Position numbers and translations under genes: made by a program. Below the pieces are notes generated by a model. That model was not told the origin of the DNA. It did not search any database and saw only the letters and a program-made list of their open reading frames with translations. A stretch of 7,118 bases of DNA from Candidatus Moranbacteria bacterium UBA1302 (GTDB taxonomy: Bacteria > Patescibacteriota > Minisyncoccia > Moranbacterales > UBA1568), in assembly GCA_002307715.1 (NCBI GenBank), contig DBUA01000010.1, positions 1 to 7,118 on the forward strand, given 5' to 3'. Every line of letters starts with the position of its first letter. Position 1 is the first letter of the stretch. Shown here piece by piece: positions 1 to 6,540 of this stretch.

Positions 1-3
1 CTC

Positions 4-32
4 TTCACTCATACATGAAGATGGTGTAATAT
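4..32 (+). promoter_or_regulatory. Candidate sigma70-type promoter for the structured RNA at 39-115
   Basis: TTCACT (4-9, 4 of 6 to the TTGACA consensus) is followed after exactly 17 bases by TAATAT (27-32, 4 of 6 to TATAAT). A start about seven bases downstream falls near 39-41, just before the first arm of the hairpin at 44. The spacing is ideal but the boxes are only moderately good, and the upstream gene is outside the window, so this could be chance inside an upstream gene's 3' region. Confidence 0.4.
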
Positions 33-38
33 GTTTTC

Positions 39-115
39 ATAAGAGCGGCTTTGACCGCCGGATATCCTTCAACGCATCAGCGTATCGGATCTTTGGCCAA
101 AGCCGCTTTTTCTTT
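39..115 (+). ncRNA. Candidate structured small RNA, or a long terminator hairpin
   Basis: From the predicted start the transcript would fold into one long nested rod. The outer stem is ten perfect pairs, 44-53 with 98-107. Inside it are GCC 57-59 with GGC 95-97, then 61-67 with 87-91 (five pairs and a two-base bulge), and an innermost ACGC 72-75 / GCGT 80-83 stem with a four-base loop. A T-rich tail (107-115) follows. No open reading frame of note uses this stretch. The nested stems and the promoter-like pair just upstream favour a free-standing RNA of about 75 bases. The simpler alternative is an unusually elaborate terminator of a gene left of the window. No Rfam family is recognised by eye. 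Confidence 0.4.
44..115 (+). terminator. Rho-independent terminator
   Basis: A ten-pair GC-rich stem (AGCGGCTTTG at 44-53, CAAAGCCGCT at 98-107) is followed by T-rich sequence on the plus strand (TTTTTCTTT). The 44-base interior is itself foldable, which is long for a simple terminator. It would end plus-strand transcription before the promoter region of the large hydrolase gene. Confidence 0.7.
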
Positions 116-169
116 GTGATAATTTATCAGACGAATCAACGCATCACCCGGCGCGAATATTTGATTTTG

Positions 170-175
170 TAATAT
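170..175 (+). promoter_or_regulatory. Candidate -10 box of the hydrolase gene (possible leaderless start)
   Basis: TAATAT ends nine bases before the ATG at 185. A start six to nine bases downstream of the box would fall at or within a few bases of the ATG, leaving no room for a ribosome binding site, and none is visible. No convincing -35 hexamer lies 16-18 bases upstream. The sequence is AT-rich, so the match is weak evidence on its own. Confidence 0.35.
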
Positions 176-184
176 CCATATCAT

Positions 185-3100
185 ATGAAAGTACGATTTC
201 CGAGAACCATAGGGAACGTTGCTCGAGTATTCACGTCGTTTTTCATCATTGTAATCTCGATATTTTTTCCGATATCTTTTCGCGGGATAGATATTCCATT
301 TTCGAATGGAGATGACTCCATAAAAGAGATTTCCGGATATCAGGAATGGGATGGTGTCCATGATATTGATACGAATATTTCTATTCCAGAAGGATCGATG
401 CTTGTCATAAAGAGCGGTGCAGAGGTAAATTTTTTAGAACGTGAATTATCAATATCCGTTTTAGGAAGTCTGCGCATAGAAGGAACAGGAAAACATCCGG
501 TCCGTATAGGAACCGATCTTTCAAAAAATAAGGGAGGATTTTCTATAAAAGTCTTTGATGATGCGGATATTACGATACGTAATGCGGAAATATATGGCGG
601 TGGAAGTATGGCGTTCCAAGTTTTGAGATGGGTAAACAAAACCATGGCCGCTGAATATTTTGGAGCGATTCAAGCATATGGAGGAACGGTCGATATAAAG
701 AATGTCACATTCAAGAAAAATGTCGTTGCTATAGTGTCAAAAATATTCAATATTCGGGTCAATCAGTCCCGATTTATCGATAATGATTTTGATGTTTATG
801 CACCGAATTTATCTAAAGATTTCCGTTATAACTGGTGGGGGAGCGCTTCTGGACCGAGTTGTGAATATGTCGAAGTGGCTAGCGGAAATCGATGTTATCA
901 TCCTAAGATAAGCGAAGATATCGATTATTCCGAATGGCTGACAGAAGAAAATGATTTTCAAGATTATTCTTCTAGCGTCCTTTTTCTTCCGGGCATCATG
1001 GGAAGCAGGCTGTACTGGTCTGATACGTCTTGTTCTTTTGTTAATTGTGAAAATAAGCTCTGGGTTGCGAACAGGAGCGCGGATGGCGAAAAACTGTATA
1101 TGGATGAAGGCGTATCGAAAACGGCCGATATTTATGCGAAGGAAAATGATATTGTCAGCACAGCCGGACCTTTGAATGCACGATTTTATAAGTCTTTCGT
1201 TGAAGATATGAACGCTTTAGTGGGTCCGACGCGGTCCGTAGCGGCTTGGAAGCCGATCGCATATGATTGGCGATATGATTATAGAGCACTGTTAAAGAAT
1301 GGGCGTGTTGATAATGGGAAGATATATTATGGCGATACGGCTGTTTCCCCATATATTGTTTCTGAATTTTTGAAATTAGCAAAAGAATCGAACACGGGGA
1401 AAGTGACGATTGTCGCCCATTCGAATGGCGGTTTGCTCGCGAAGGCACTCACCAAGAGACTGGAAGACATGGGTGATGGTGATTTGGTTGATAAGATAGT
1501 GTTTGTGGCTTCTCCACAAATTGGTACGCCTCAAGCAGTGGGAGCATTGCTTCATGGGTACAATCCGAGTAGCGAAATCAATTTTCTCGTCAAGCCAAAA
1601 GTGCAGCGCAAGCTTTCGCACGACATGCCGATGTCATATAATCTGCTACCATCAAAAGAATACTTTGATACGGTGCGAAAGCCGGTCGTTGAATTTGCTG
1701 AATCTTTGGAAAAGCAGAGGGATGCTTTTGATGAGACAATCAATTCATATGAAGAAGAGCATGATTTCTTGCTCGGGAAGGATGATAGGCAGGAACCGGA
1801 TTTTGACGATTTGAATGATCCGGCAATCGCGAACAAGACATTGCTTGGAAACGCGGAAGATTGGCATGATGATTTTGATCATTGGAAAGCGCCAATGGGT
1901 GCGGAAGTGTATCAGATCGCCGGATGGGGTGTGGATACTGTTCGCGGCATAGGGTATGATAAGGCGCCGTGGTATAGTTCTGCGTCAATGTCGTATCAGC
2001 CGATCATGACCGAAGATGGCGACGGAACAGTTGTGACGCCGAGTGCGTTGTATGATGATGCGGGTGAGAGGTATTATGTGGATTTGAATAAGTATAAAAG
2101 TATTACAGGAAATAAAAATAATCATGCAGACATTCTTGAAATTCCAGAGCTTCGTACGTTCGTTGAAGATATCATTGATGACGATGGTTCCGTGACGCTT
2201 CCCGAATATATTTCCCAATCTCGGCCATCGATTATCGATGTGAAAAAACGTCTTCGGTATTATCTCCACTCACCCCTGACTCTTGAGATGTATGATGCGG
2301 AAGGGCACCATGTCGGATATTCTTCCGAAACGGGGAATATCGATATGGATATTCCAGGGGCTATCTACAATGAGTTCGGTGAAGTGAAATATATTTCAGT
2401 GCCGGAAGATATCGCTACCAAACTCGTTATGCATGGACAGGATGCGGGAAGATTTGTCTTGAATGTTGAAGAAACAGAGGGAGATACGATTATCAATCAG
2501 ACGACGTTCGCGAATATCGAAGTTTCGCCACAAACAGTTGTCACGATGGATATACCGGCGAATACCGAGCCGATAAAGCTTGCCGGCCTTTCAATCGATC
2601 AAGATGGAGACGGCACTACGGAGAGTGTCATTTCTCCAGGAACGATTATCAATGATCAGGATTCGGACGCTCCGATTACGAGCATATCCTTTTCCGGAAC
2701 AGAAGGGCAGAACGGCTGGTATATGAGCGATATTGTGGTGACTCTTTCGGCTGATGATGGTGAAAATGGCAGTGGTGTCGGCAAAATCGAATATTCCATC
2801 AATGACGACACAGTGTGGCATGAATATTTCGATCCAATCACTTTTTCTCAAGAAGGAAAAAATGTTATTCGCTATCGTTCTATCGATAAGGCTAGGAATC
2901 AGGAAGAACAAAAAAGTGCGAATGTGAATATCGATAAAACCGCTCCTGAAGCCAGGATTTCTTTTGATAAGGATGCGCAGAAACTGGAAATCACTGGCAG
3001 CGATGCTCTTTCTTCGACCGCAGTTGTTTTCGCGGAAAAATCGGAATTGAATGTGAAGAATAAGAAGTGGAAATCTTGCAAAGAATGGTTTTCACATTGG

Positions 3101-3529
3101 TATGATAGGCATAAGAAGCGTTTTCCAGACATGCTTGCCACGATTACGGATCAGGCGGGACATACGGCAAGTATCTCTTTCGAAAAGACGATAGATAGGA
3201 AGGGATTTATCTTTGTGCATCCTCTGACGATTGAATATGATGGGAAAGAAGCAATCATCTTGAAGGATGCGAGCGTTCAGTATAAATGGAAAACCGATCG
3301 CAAGGGAGCGTATCAGTTCTTCGTGTCTTCTCTCCGATCGGGCGACAATGCTATCGAATCGCATTATATACCATGGAAGGATGAGACATGGATCATGAAG
3401 AGGCTTTTTGACCTGAAAGATGACAATCAGGACAATGTGTATGATAGGGGCTTGGCATTGCAAAAATTGTCAGGTATGGAAATTCCTTATCTGGAAAGTA
3501 ATCAGGGAAATGTTACAATAAAATATTGA
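185..3529 (+). CDS. Large exported LCAT-like lipase/acyltransferase with beta-helix and Ig-like domains
   Basis: This 1114-residue protein begins with a basic stretch (1-14) and a hydrophobic segment (about 15-32), a signal peptide or membrane anchor. Residues about 50-230 resemble right-handed beta-helix/pectate-lyase-fold repeats, with the motif NWWGSASGP at 216-224 seen in many surface proteins. An alpha/beta hydrolase follows: FLPGIMGSRLYW (267-278, oxyanion region of the LCAT/PDAT family), the nucleophile elbow AHSNGG with Ser413, GDGT with Asp613, and NHADIL with His647, in the expected Ser-Asp-His order. DQDGDGT (805-811) looks like a calcium loop. Residues about 826-925 look like an Ig-like/OmpL47-type domain; the basic, aromatic C-terminal part is unrecognised. 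Lipid-ester hydrolysis or acyl transfer outside the cell is inferred; the substrate is unknown. The ATG at 185 is chosen because it directly precedes the signal segment. The stop is TGA. Confidence 0.85.
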   Translation: MKVRFPRTIGNVARVFTSFFIIVISIFFPISFRGIDIPFSNGDDSIKEISGYQEWDGVHDIDTNISIPEGSMLVIKSGAEVNFLERELSISVLGSLRIEGTGKHPVRIGTDLSKNKGGFSIKVFDDADITIRNAEIYGGGSMAFQVLRWVNKTMAAEYFGAIQAYGGTVDIKNVTFKKNVVAIVSKIFNIRVNQSRFIDNDFDVYAPNLSKDFRYNWWGSASGPSCEYVEVASGNRCYHPKISEDIDYSEWLTEENDFQDYSSSVLFLPGIMGSRLYWSDTSCSFVNCENKLWVANRSADGEKLYMDEGVSKTADIYAKENDIVSTAGPLNARFYKSFVEDMNALVGPTRSVAAWKPIAYDWRYDYRALLKNGRVDNGKIYYGDTAVSPYIVSEFLKLAKESNTGKVTIVAHSNGGLLAKALTKRLEDMGDGDLVDKIVFVASPQIGTPQAVGALLHGYNPSSEINFLVKPKVQRKLSHDMPMSYNLLPSKEYFDTVRKPVVEFAESLEKQRDAFDETINSYEEEHDFLLGKDDRQEPDFDDLNDPAIANKTLLGNAEDWHDDFDHWKAPMGAEVYQIAGWGVDTVRGIGYDKAPWYSSASMSYQPIMTEDGDGTVVTPSALYDDAGERYYVDLNKYKSITGNKNNHADILEIPELRTFVEDIIDDDGSVTLPEYISQSRPSIIDVKKRLRYYLHSPLTLEMYDAEGHHVGYSSETGNIDMDIPGAIYNEFGEVKYISVPEDIATKLVMHGQDAGRFVLNVEETEGDTIINQTTFANIEVSPQTVVTMDIPANTEPIKLAGLSIDQDGDGTTESVISPGTIINDQDSDAPITSISFSGTEGQNGWYMSDIVVTLSADDGENGSGVGKIEYSINDDTVWHEYFDPITFSQEGKNVIRYRSIDKARNQEEQKSANVNIDKTAPEARISFDKDAQKLEITGSDALSSTAVVFAEKSELNVKNKKWKSCKEWFSHWYDRHKKRFPDMLATITDQAGHTASISFEKTIDRKGFIFVHPLTIEYDGKEAIILKDASVQYKWKTDRKGAYQFFVSSLRSGDNAIESHYIPWKDETWIMKRLFDLKDDNQDNVYDRGLALQKLSGMEIPYLESNQGNVTIKY

Positions 3530-3549
3530 TATAAGACACTACGAGTCTC

Positions 3550-3555
3550 TATCGT
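3550..3555 (+). promoter_or_regulatory. Weak candidate -10 box before the five-helix membrane protein
   Basis: TATCGT (4 of 6) lies six bases before the ATG at 3562, the same spacing as the perfect TATAAT before the permease gene. No ribosome binding site is visible. Only 32 bases separate this ATG from the preceding stop, so read-through from the hydrolase gene is equally possible. Confidence 0.2.
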
Positions 3556-3561
3556 CATTCT

Positions 3562-4053
3562 ATGAGAAAACTTATAACAAGAAAAAATGCAGTGTTGTTT
3601 TTTGGAGTGATATCACTTGTATTGTATTTTTTCTTATCGTTTAAAATTCAACAAGGTGCGTGTGATTTATGGCTTGATACGTGTATTTTTTTATTGTATT
3701 CAATAAAATTCTTTACTTTTTTTATTTTACTTTTTATTGCGCATTTATTGTTTTCGAAAAAGATATTGGTTTCTTTAATGAAATTTGTTTTTGCGTGGTC
3801 GTTCTTGTCATTATTATTTTTTTGGATTGGACGTAATCCGGGGTTTGTTTTTCCGGGTATTAACGGAATGTTTTTTCTTTGCTCGTTTGTTCTATTGCTC
3901 ATGTCTTTTTTCCTTATCTTGATCAAATCTTGGGAGTTTAAGGCGCTTGATCGTGGCGTGCCGGTAAATATTTGGTTGGAGCGGTTTTTGTTTGTAATCG
4001 CTTTCGTGATAAGCATCCTACTCTCGATAGTCCTGTATGGATTTATTATGTGA
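3562..4053 (+). CDS. Unrecognised five-helix membrane protein
   Basis: I do not recognise this 163-residue protein. It is very hydrophobic, with predicted membrane helices at about 10-27, 41-64, 68-89, 103-121 and 142-162. The N-terminus (MRKLITRKN) is basic, suggesting it faces the cytoplasm. A cysteine pair, Cys34 and Cys41, lies between or at the edge of helices 1 and 2. The gene is strikingly T-rich, partly because Phe and Leu dominate. No ribosome binding site is seen before the ATG, and the stop is TGA. It starts 32 bases after the hydrolase gene with no terminator between them, so the two may be cotranscribed, but nothing in the sequence ties their functions together. Similar anonymous small membrane proteins are common in Patescibacteria. 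Confidence 0.75.
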   Translation: MRKLITRKNAVLFFGVISLVLYFFLSFKIQQGACDLWLDTCIFLLYSIKFFTFFILLFIAHLLFSKKILVSLMKFVFAWSFLSLLFFWIGRNPGFVFPGINGMFFLCSFVLLLMSFFLILIKSWEFKALDRGVPVNIWLERFLFVIAFVISILLSIVLYGFIM

Positions 4054-4105
4054 CAAAGAAGTTTTGAGCGGTTTTTCAGGAATTGCAATCAGGTGTATAC
4101 TGCAT

Positions 4106-4134
4106 TTGTAGGAAGTAATTTCCTTAAATGATAT
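4106..4134 (+). promoter_or_regulatory. Weak candidate promoter for the PF04020 gene
   Basis: TTGTAG (4106-4111) and TGATAT (4129-4134) are separated by 17 bases, and a start about eight bases downstream coincides with the ATG at 4142. An alternative -10, TATACT at 4096-4101, would give a leader of about 35 bases without a ribosome binding site. Both are AT-rich matches of low weight. Confidence 0.25.
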
Positions 4135-4141
4135 AGAATAT

Positions 4142-4489
4142 ATGCTTTTGCTCAAATGGGTTATCAGCGCGCTTGCGTTTCTTGCATTGCCGCACATTGT
4201 CCCGGGAATCTCAGTTGAAGGCTTTGGCACAGCGCTCATTTTGGCGCTTTTTTGGGGACTTCTCAATATCACTATCAAGCCGATTTTGACGGTTTTGACT
4301 TTGCCAATCAATCTTTTGACGCTTGGTCTGTTCACATTTGTCATTAACGGTTTTCTCCTTTGGCTTTTGGCGGGGATTATCAAGGGATTCTGGGTGGATG
4401 GGTTTTGGGTCGCAATCTTGGGTGGTCTTGTACTTTCTATCATCAATCTTCTTGTCCAGTGGGCTTTGAGTCATCGAGAAAAGGAGTGA
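4142..4489 (+). CDS. PF04020 (YvlD / 'phage holin family') membrane protein
   Basis: This 115-residue protein has the features of PF04020, often labelled 'phage holin family' or YvlD-like: a first helix ending in a PHIVPGISVEGF-like turn (17-28), an ALFWGLLNITIKPIL segment (35-49), a LPINLLTLGLFTFVINGFLLWL helix region (54-75), and a last helix at about 88-108 before a charged tail (SHREKE). About four membrane helices are expected, and the length is normal for the family. The biochemical role is unknown; the holin label is historical and there is no phage gene nearby. The gene lies 88 bases after the preceding gene, lacks a clear ribosome binding site, and is closed off by the terminator at 4510-4536, so it probably ends a transcription unit. 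The stop is TGA. Confidence 0.88.
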   Translation: MLLLKWVISALAFLALPHIVPGISVEGFGTALILALFWGLLNITIKPILTVLTLPINLLTLGLFTFVINGFLLWLLAGIIKGFWVDGFWVAILGGLVLSIINLLVQWALSHREKE

Positions 4490-4509
4490 TTTTCATCATA
4501 TTATTTTGT

Positions 4510-4536
4510 AAAAAACCGCTTTTAGAGCGGTTTTTT
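4510..4536 (+). terminator. Strong bidirectional Rho-independent terminator
   Basis: ACCGCT (4515-4520) pairs with AGCGGT (4526-4531) around a five-base loop. The stem extends through A-T pairs (4510-4514 with 4532-4536), so there is an A-run before it and a T-run after it. It ends 20 bases after the PF04020 stop codon and separates that gene from the permease gene. The A-run would also let it act on the minus strand. Confidence 0.9.
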
Positions 4537-4553
4537 CATATATAATTTCGTGA

Positions 4554-4559
4554 TATAAT
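4554..4559 (+). promoter_or_regulatory. Perfect -10 box placed for a leaderless permease mRNA
   Basis: TATAAT is an exact consensus -10 hexamer. Only six bases (GGTCGT) separate it from the ATG at 4566, so the usual start position is the A of the ATG itself. No ribosome binding site precedes the ATG. A second TATAAT at 4541-4546 would give a leader of about 13 bases. No TTGACA-like -35 is present; that region is the T-run of the terminator. Confidence 0.55.
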
Positions 4560-4565
4560 GGTCGT

Positions 4566-5345
4566 ATGTTAAAAGCGCATGAAAACTACCGTGAGCTCAT
4601 TTGGGTGCTCGCCAAGACCGATTTCAAGCTCCGTTACCACGGGTCGGTTTTGGGGTATCTCTGGGCGCTTCTCAAGCCTCTTCTGACCTTCACGATCCTC
4701 AATTTCGTCTTTTCTTCGATTTTTGCCCAGCGTGGCGCCGGAGCCGAACATTATTCCCTCCAGCTTTTGATCGGCATCCTCATGTTCAACTTCTTTTCCG
4801 AAGGAACAAGCGCCGGCATGCAATCGCTTCTTGCCAAGTCTCAGCTCGTGACCAAGATCTATATCCCACGCTGGACGATCATCCTCGCTTCGACACTCAA
4901 TTCGGCCATGATCTATATCATGAACCTCATCGTAGTCGTCGCTTTCTTTGCGTGGCATCAGTTCTTGCCGAGCCTCGGAGCGATAGCGATGTTCTTTTGC
5001 TCATCGCTACTCATCTATCTCATCGTTATTTCGTTCGCGTTCTTCACAGCGCCGCTCTATGTGAAGTTCCGCGACCTCTCGATGATCTGGGAAGTGTTGC
5101 TTCAGATCCTCTTCTATGCGACGCCGGTCTTCTATTCGCTCCAGATGATGCCAGAATACATCCAACGAGTCTTGCTGTTCAATCCGATGGCCTTTATCAT
5201 CCATTTCACCAAAGAATCACTTATCAACAATCATTTTCCTGACCCATGGCAGGGGATGATATTCCTCGTTTTATTGGCCGCGGCATTTTTCCTTAGTCTA
5301 CTTTCCTATCGCAAGCTTGCCCCGCGTGTGGCTGAGGATATATAG
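4566..5345 (+). CDS. ABC-2 permease of a polysaccharide/polyol-phosphate exporter (Wzm/TagG/KpsM type)
   Basis: The 259 residues match the usual length of permeases that, with an ATPase, export O-antigen, teichoic acid or capsule precursors through the inner membrane. The family signature is clear: an N-terminal amphipathic segment with ELIWVLAKTDFKLRYHGSVLG (10-30), LWALLKPLL (32-40), KIYIPR (97-102), YVKFRDL (165-171), YATPVFYS (184-191) and FNPM (205-208). About six membrane helices are expected. The partner ATPase normally lies next to the permease but is not in this window; rhuM follows four bases after the stop codon instead. The last residues, LAPRVAEDI, lie in a 27-bp repeat shared with the end of rhuM. 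Third codon positions are unusually rich in C (many ATC, CTC, TTC codons), unlike the T/A-ending codons of its neighbours, which may reflect different ancestry or expression. The polymer exported cannot be told from the sequence. Confidence 0.92.
   Translation: MLKAHENYRELIWVLAKTDFKLRYHGSVLGYLWALLKPLLTFTILNFVFSSIFAQRGAGAEHYSLQLLIGILMFNFFSEGTSAGMQSLLAKSQLVTKIYIPRWTIILASTLNSAMIYIMNLIVVVAFFAWHQFLPSLGAIAMFFCSSLLIYLIVISFAFFTAPLYVKFRDLSMIWEVLLQILFYATPVFYSLQMMPEYIQRVLLFNPMAFIIHFTKESLINNHFPDPWQGMIFLVLLAAAFFLSLLSYRKLAPRVAEDI
5318..5344 (+). repeat. 27-bp direct repeat, copy 1 (end of permease gene)
   Basis: This copy matches 6384-6410 at 25 of 27 positions. The two differences (5327 T/C and 5330 G/A) are both third codon positions, so each copy encodes APRVAEDI followed by a stop. 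The match ends sharply on both sides. This copy also contains a -10-like TATATA (5339-5344) and a GAGGA (5334-5338) upstream of the rhuM ATG at 5350. Confidence 0.9.
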
Positions 5346-5349
5346 AAAT

Positions 5350-6411
5350 ATGGATAAAAGTATGGCAGACAATAATACAAGTGATTTGGTTCCGAAAGAA
5401 TCAGATTTCCTGCTATACTCTACGCCCGAAGGTGATGTCCGTGTAGGTGTGTTTTTCTATGAGGAAACTGTTTGGCTGACACAAAAAAAGATGGCGGAGC
5501 TTTTTGGTGTCGAAGTGAATACTATTAATTATCATTTGAAAGAGGTATTTAAAATCGCTGAAATAAAGGAAAAGTCAGTTATTCGAAAATTTCGAATAAC
5601 TGCTTCAGACGGAAAAGTGTATGACACCCAGTTCTATAGTCTCGATGCTATCATCTCGGTCGGGTATAGGGTTAATTCGGAGAAGGCTACGAAGTTTCGT
5701 ATCTGGGCGACAGAGATGCTGCGCAACTATATCATCAAGGGATACGCGATCGATGACGAAAGATTGAAAAATGGTATTCACTTTGGCAAGGATTACTTCG
5801 ATGAATTACTCGAAAAGATCCGAGAAATCCGAGCAAGTGAGCGACGTTTTTATCAGAAGATTACGGATCTTTATGCTCAGGCGAGCGCTGACTATGATAA
5901 GGATTCAGAAATAACGAAAACATTCTATAAGACTGTGCAGAATAAGCTGCATTGGGCGATTACAGGCAAGACAGCAGCCGAACTCATTGCTGGACGGGCC
6001 GATAGTGCCAAATCGAAGATGGGTTTGATGACTTGGAAAAATTCTCCACAGGGAAAGATTCTCAAATCAGATGTCTCGGTCGCGAAAAACTATCTGGAAC
6101 AAGAAGAGATTTCAGAATTAAACAGGATCGTTTCTATGTATCTTGATTACGCTGAAAATCAGACAAAAAAACAGCGGGTGATGACTATGAAGGAATGGAC
6201 GGAAAAACTAGATGCATTTTTGAAGTTCAATGAGTATGGCCTCTTGGATAATCCAGGATCGGTATCGCACGAAGTGGCGAAGAGTCTTGCTGAGCAGGAA
6301 TTTGAAAAATATAGAGTGATTCAGGATAGAGAATTTATTTCTGATTTCGATCGAGAAACTGAAAAGTATCTAGCGGCTCAATCTGCCCCGCGCGTAGCTG
6401 AGGATATATAA
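5350..6411 (+). CDS. rhuM: RhuM-family protein
   Basis: From the ATG at 5350 the protein has 353 residues, close to the usual length of the Virulence_RhuM family (PF13310), named after a gene of Salmonella pathogenicity island 3. A DNA-binding-like helix-turn-helix occupies about 43-64 (WLTQKKMAELFGVEVNTINY). It is followed by the family core RKFRITASDGK, YSLDAIISVGYRVNSEKATKFRIWATEML, and the C-terminal EISELNRIVSMYLDYAENQ and LDAFLKFNEY. The molecular function of the family is not established; members are often found in mobile or defence-associated regions. The start gives a four-base gap after the permease stop; an in-frame TTG at 5317 would lie inside the permease, and an ATG at 5362 is a further alternative. 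The C-terminal APRVAEDI duplicates the permease C-terminus and does not look like the family's own ending, suggesting a join at the repeat. A perfect palindrome lies in codons for SVIRKFRIT. Confidence 0.9.
   Translation: MDKSMADNNTSDLVPKESDFLLYSTPEGDVRVGVFFYEETVWLTQKKMAELFGVEVNTINYHLKEVFKIAEIKEKSVIRKFRITASDGKVYDTQFYSLDAIISVGYRVNSEKATKFRIWATEMLRNYIIKGYAIDDERLKNGIHFGKDYFDELLEKIREIRASERRFYQKITDLYAQASADYDKDSEITKTFYKTVQNKLHWAITGKTAAELIAGRADSAKSKMGLMTWKNSPQGKILKSDVSVAKNYLEQEEISELNRIVSMYLDYAENQTKKQRVMTMKEWTEKLDAFLKFNEYGLLDNPGSVSHEVAKSLAEQEFEKYRVIQDREFISDFDRETEKYLAAQSAPRVAEDI
5576..5602. repeat. Perfect 13-bp-arm palindrome inside rhuM
   Basis: CAGTTATTCGAAA (5576-5588) and TTTCGAATAACTG (5590-5602) are exact reverse complements around a single A at 5589. 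As RNA or single-stranded DNA it could form an 11-pair hairpin with a five-base loop. It lies within conserved rhuM codons and uses CGA for both arginines, which completes the symmetry. It could be an operator-like or hairpin element, or a coincidence of the encoded peptide. Confidence 0.9.
6384..6410 (+). repeat. 27-bp direct repeat, copy 2 (end of rhuM)
   Basis: This is the second copy of the repeat at 5318-5344, 1066 bp away, in frame with rhuM and supplying its last eight codons and most of its TAA stop. Sequence similarity is lost directly on both sides. Together the copies bracket the whole rhuM reading frame. Confidence 0.9.
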
Positions 6412-6483
6412 AGCAGTCTATCAAGCAAAAAGTTCGTAAAGTCTGTAAAGCAAAATGCTTGTTTCTATGGTTCCTTATCAGAC

Positions 6484-6536
6484 AAAACAAAAATCCCCGC
6501 CTAACGATGTTGAGTGTTACCTCTTGGCCGGGATTT
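6484..6536 (-). terminator. Minus-strand Rho-independent terminator
   Basis: On the minus strand AAATCCCGGCC and GGCGGGGATTT form a stem with one mismatch, followed by TTTTTGTTTT. The T-run occurs only on the minus side; on the plus strand the stem is followed by CAACTC, so this is not a good terminator for rhuM. A weak five-pair hairpin at 6448-6460 is the only other candidate terminator for rhuM. Confidence 0.7.
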
Positions 6537-6540
6537 CAAC
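6484..6540 (-). ncRNA. Candidate small RNA upstream of the MazF-like gene, minus strand
   Basis: Read on the minus strand, a TTGACA promoter (6545-6572) precedes about 57 bases that end in a terminator hairpin. The main stem pairs 6526-6536 with 6491-6501, ten pairs with one G-G mismatch in minus-strand terms. Inside its 24-base loop UAAC and GUUA can pair. The 5' end GUUGA (6540-6536) is complementary to UCAAC in the loop (6513-6509), so a pseudoknot or an alternative fold is possible. No protein-coding gene is supported here. It runs away from the mazF-like gene and convergently toward rhuM. The function is unknown; regulation of a neighbour is only a guess from position. Confidence 0.6.

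Noticed and set aside
3648..4474. Opposite-strand open frames across the two small membrane protein genes
   Set aside because: They mirror T-rich membrane-helix codons as Lys/Asn-rich peptides and lack any domain or start signal.
4142..4489. Evidence of a prophage from the 'holin' family name
   Set aside because: PF04020 proteins are ordinary chromosomal membrane proteins in many bacteria, and no lysin, capsid, tail or integrase gene is present.
4601..5242. Long second-frame open reading frame over the permease gene, and a long opposite-strand frame at 4569-4958
   Set aside because: Both are by-products of the C-rich third positions of the permease. The proteins have low-complexity, charged or His/Arg-rich composition with no recognisable family, while the permease frame has clear motifs.
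5317..5349. TTG start for RhuM inside the permease gene
   Set aside because: It would add eleven residues translated from permease codons in another frame; the ATG at 5350 fits the family length and the four-base intergenic gap.
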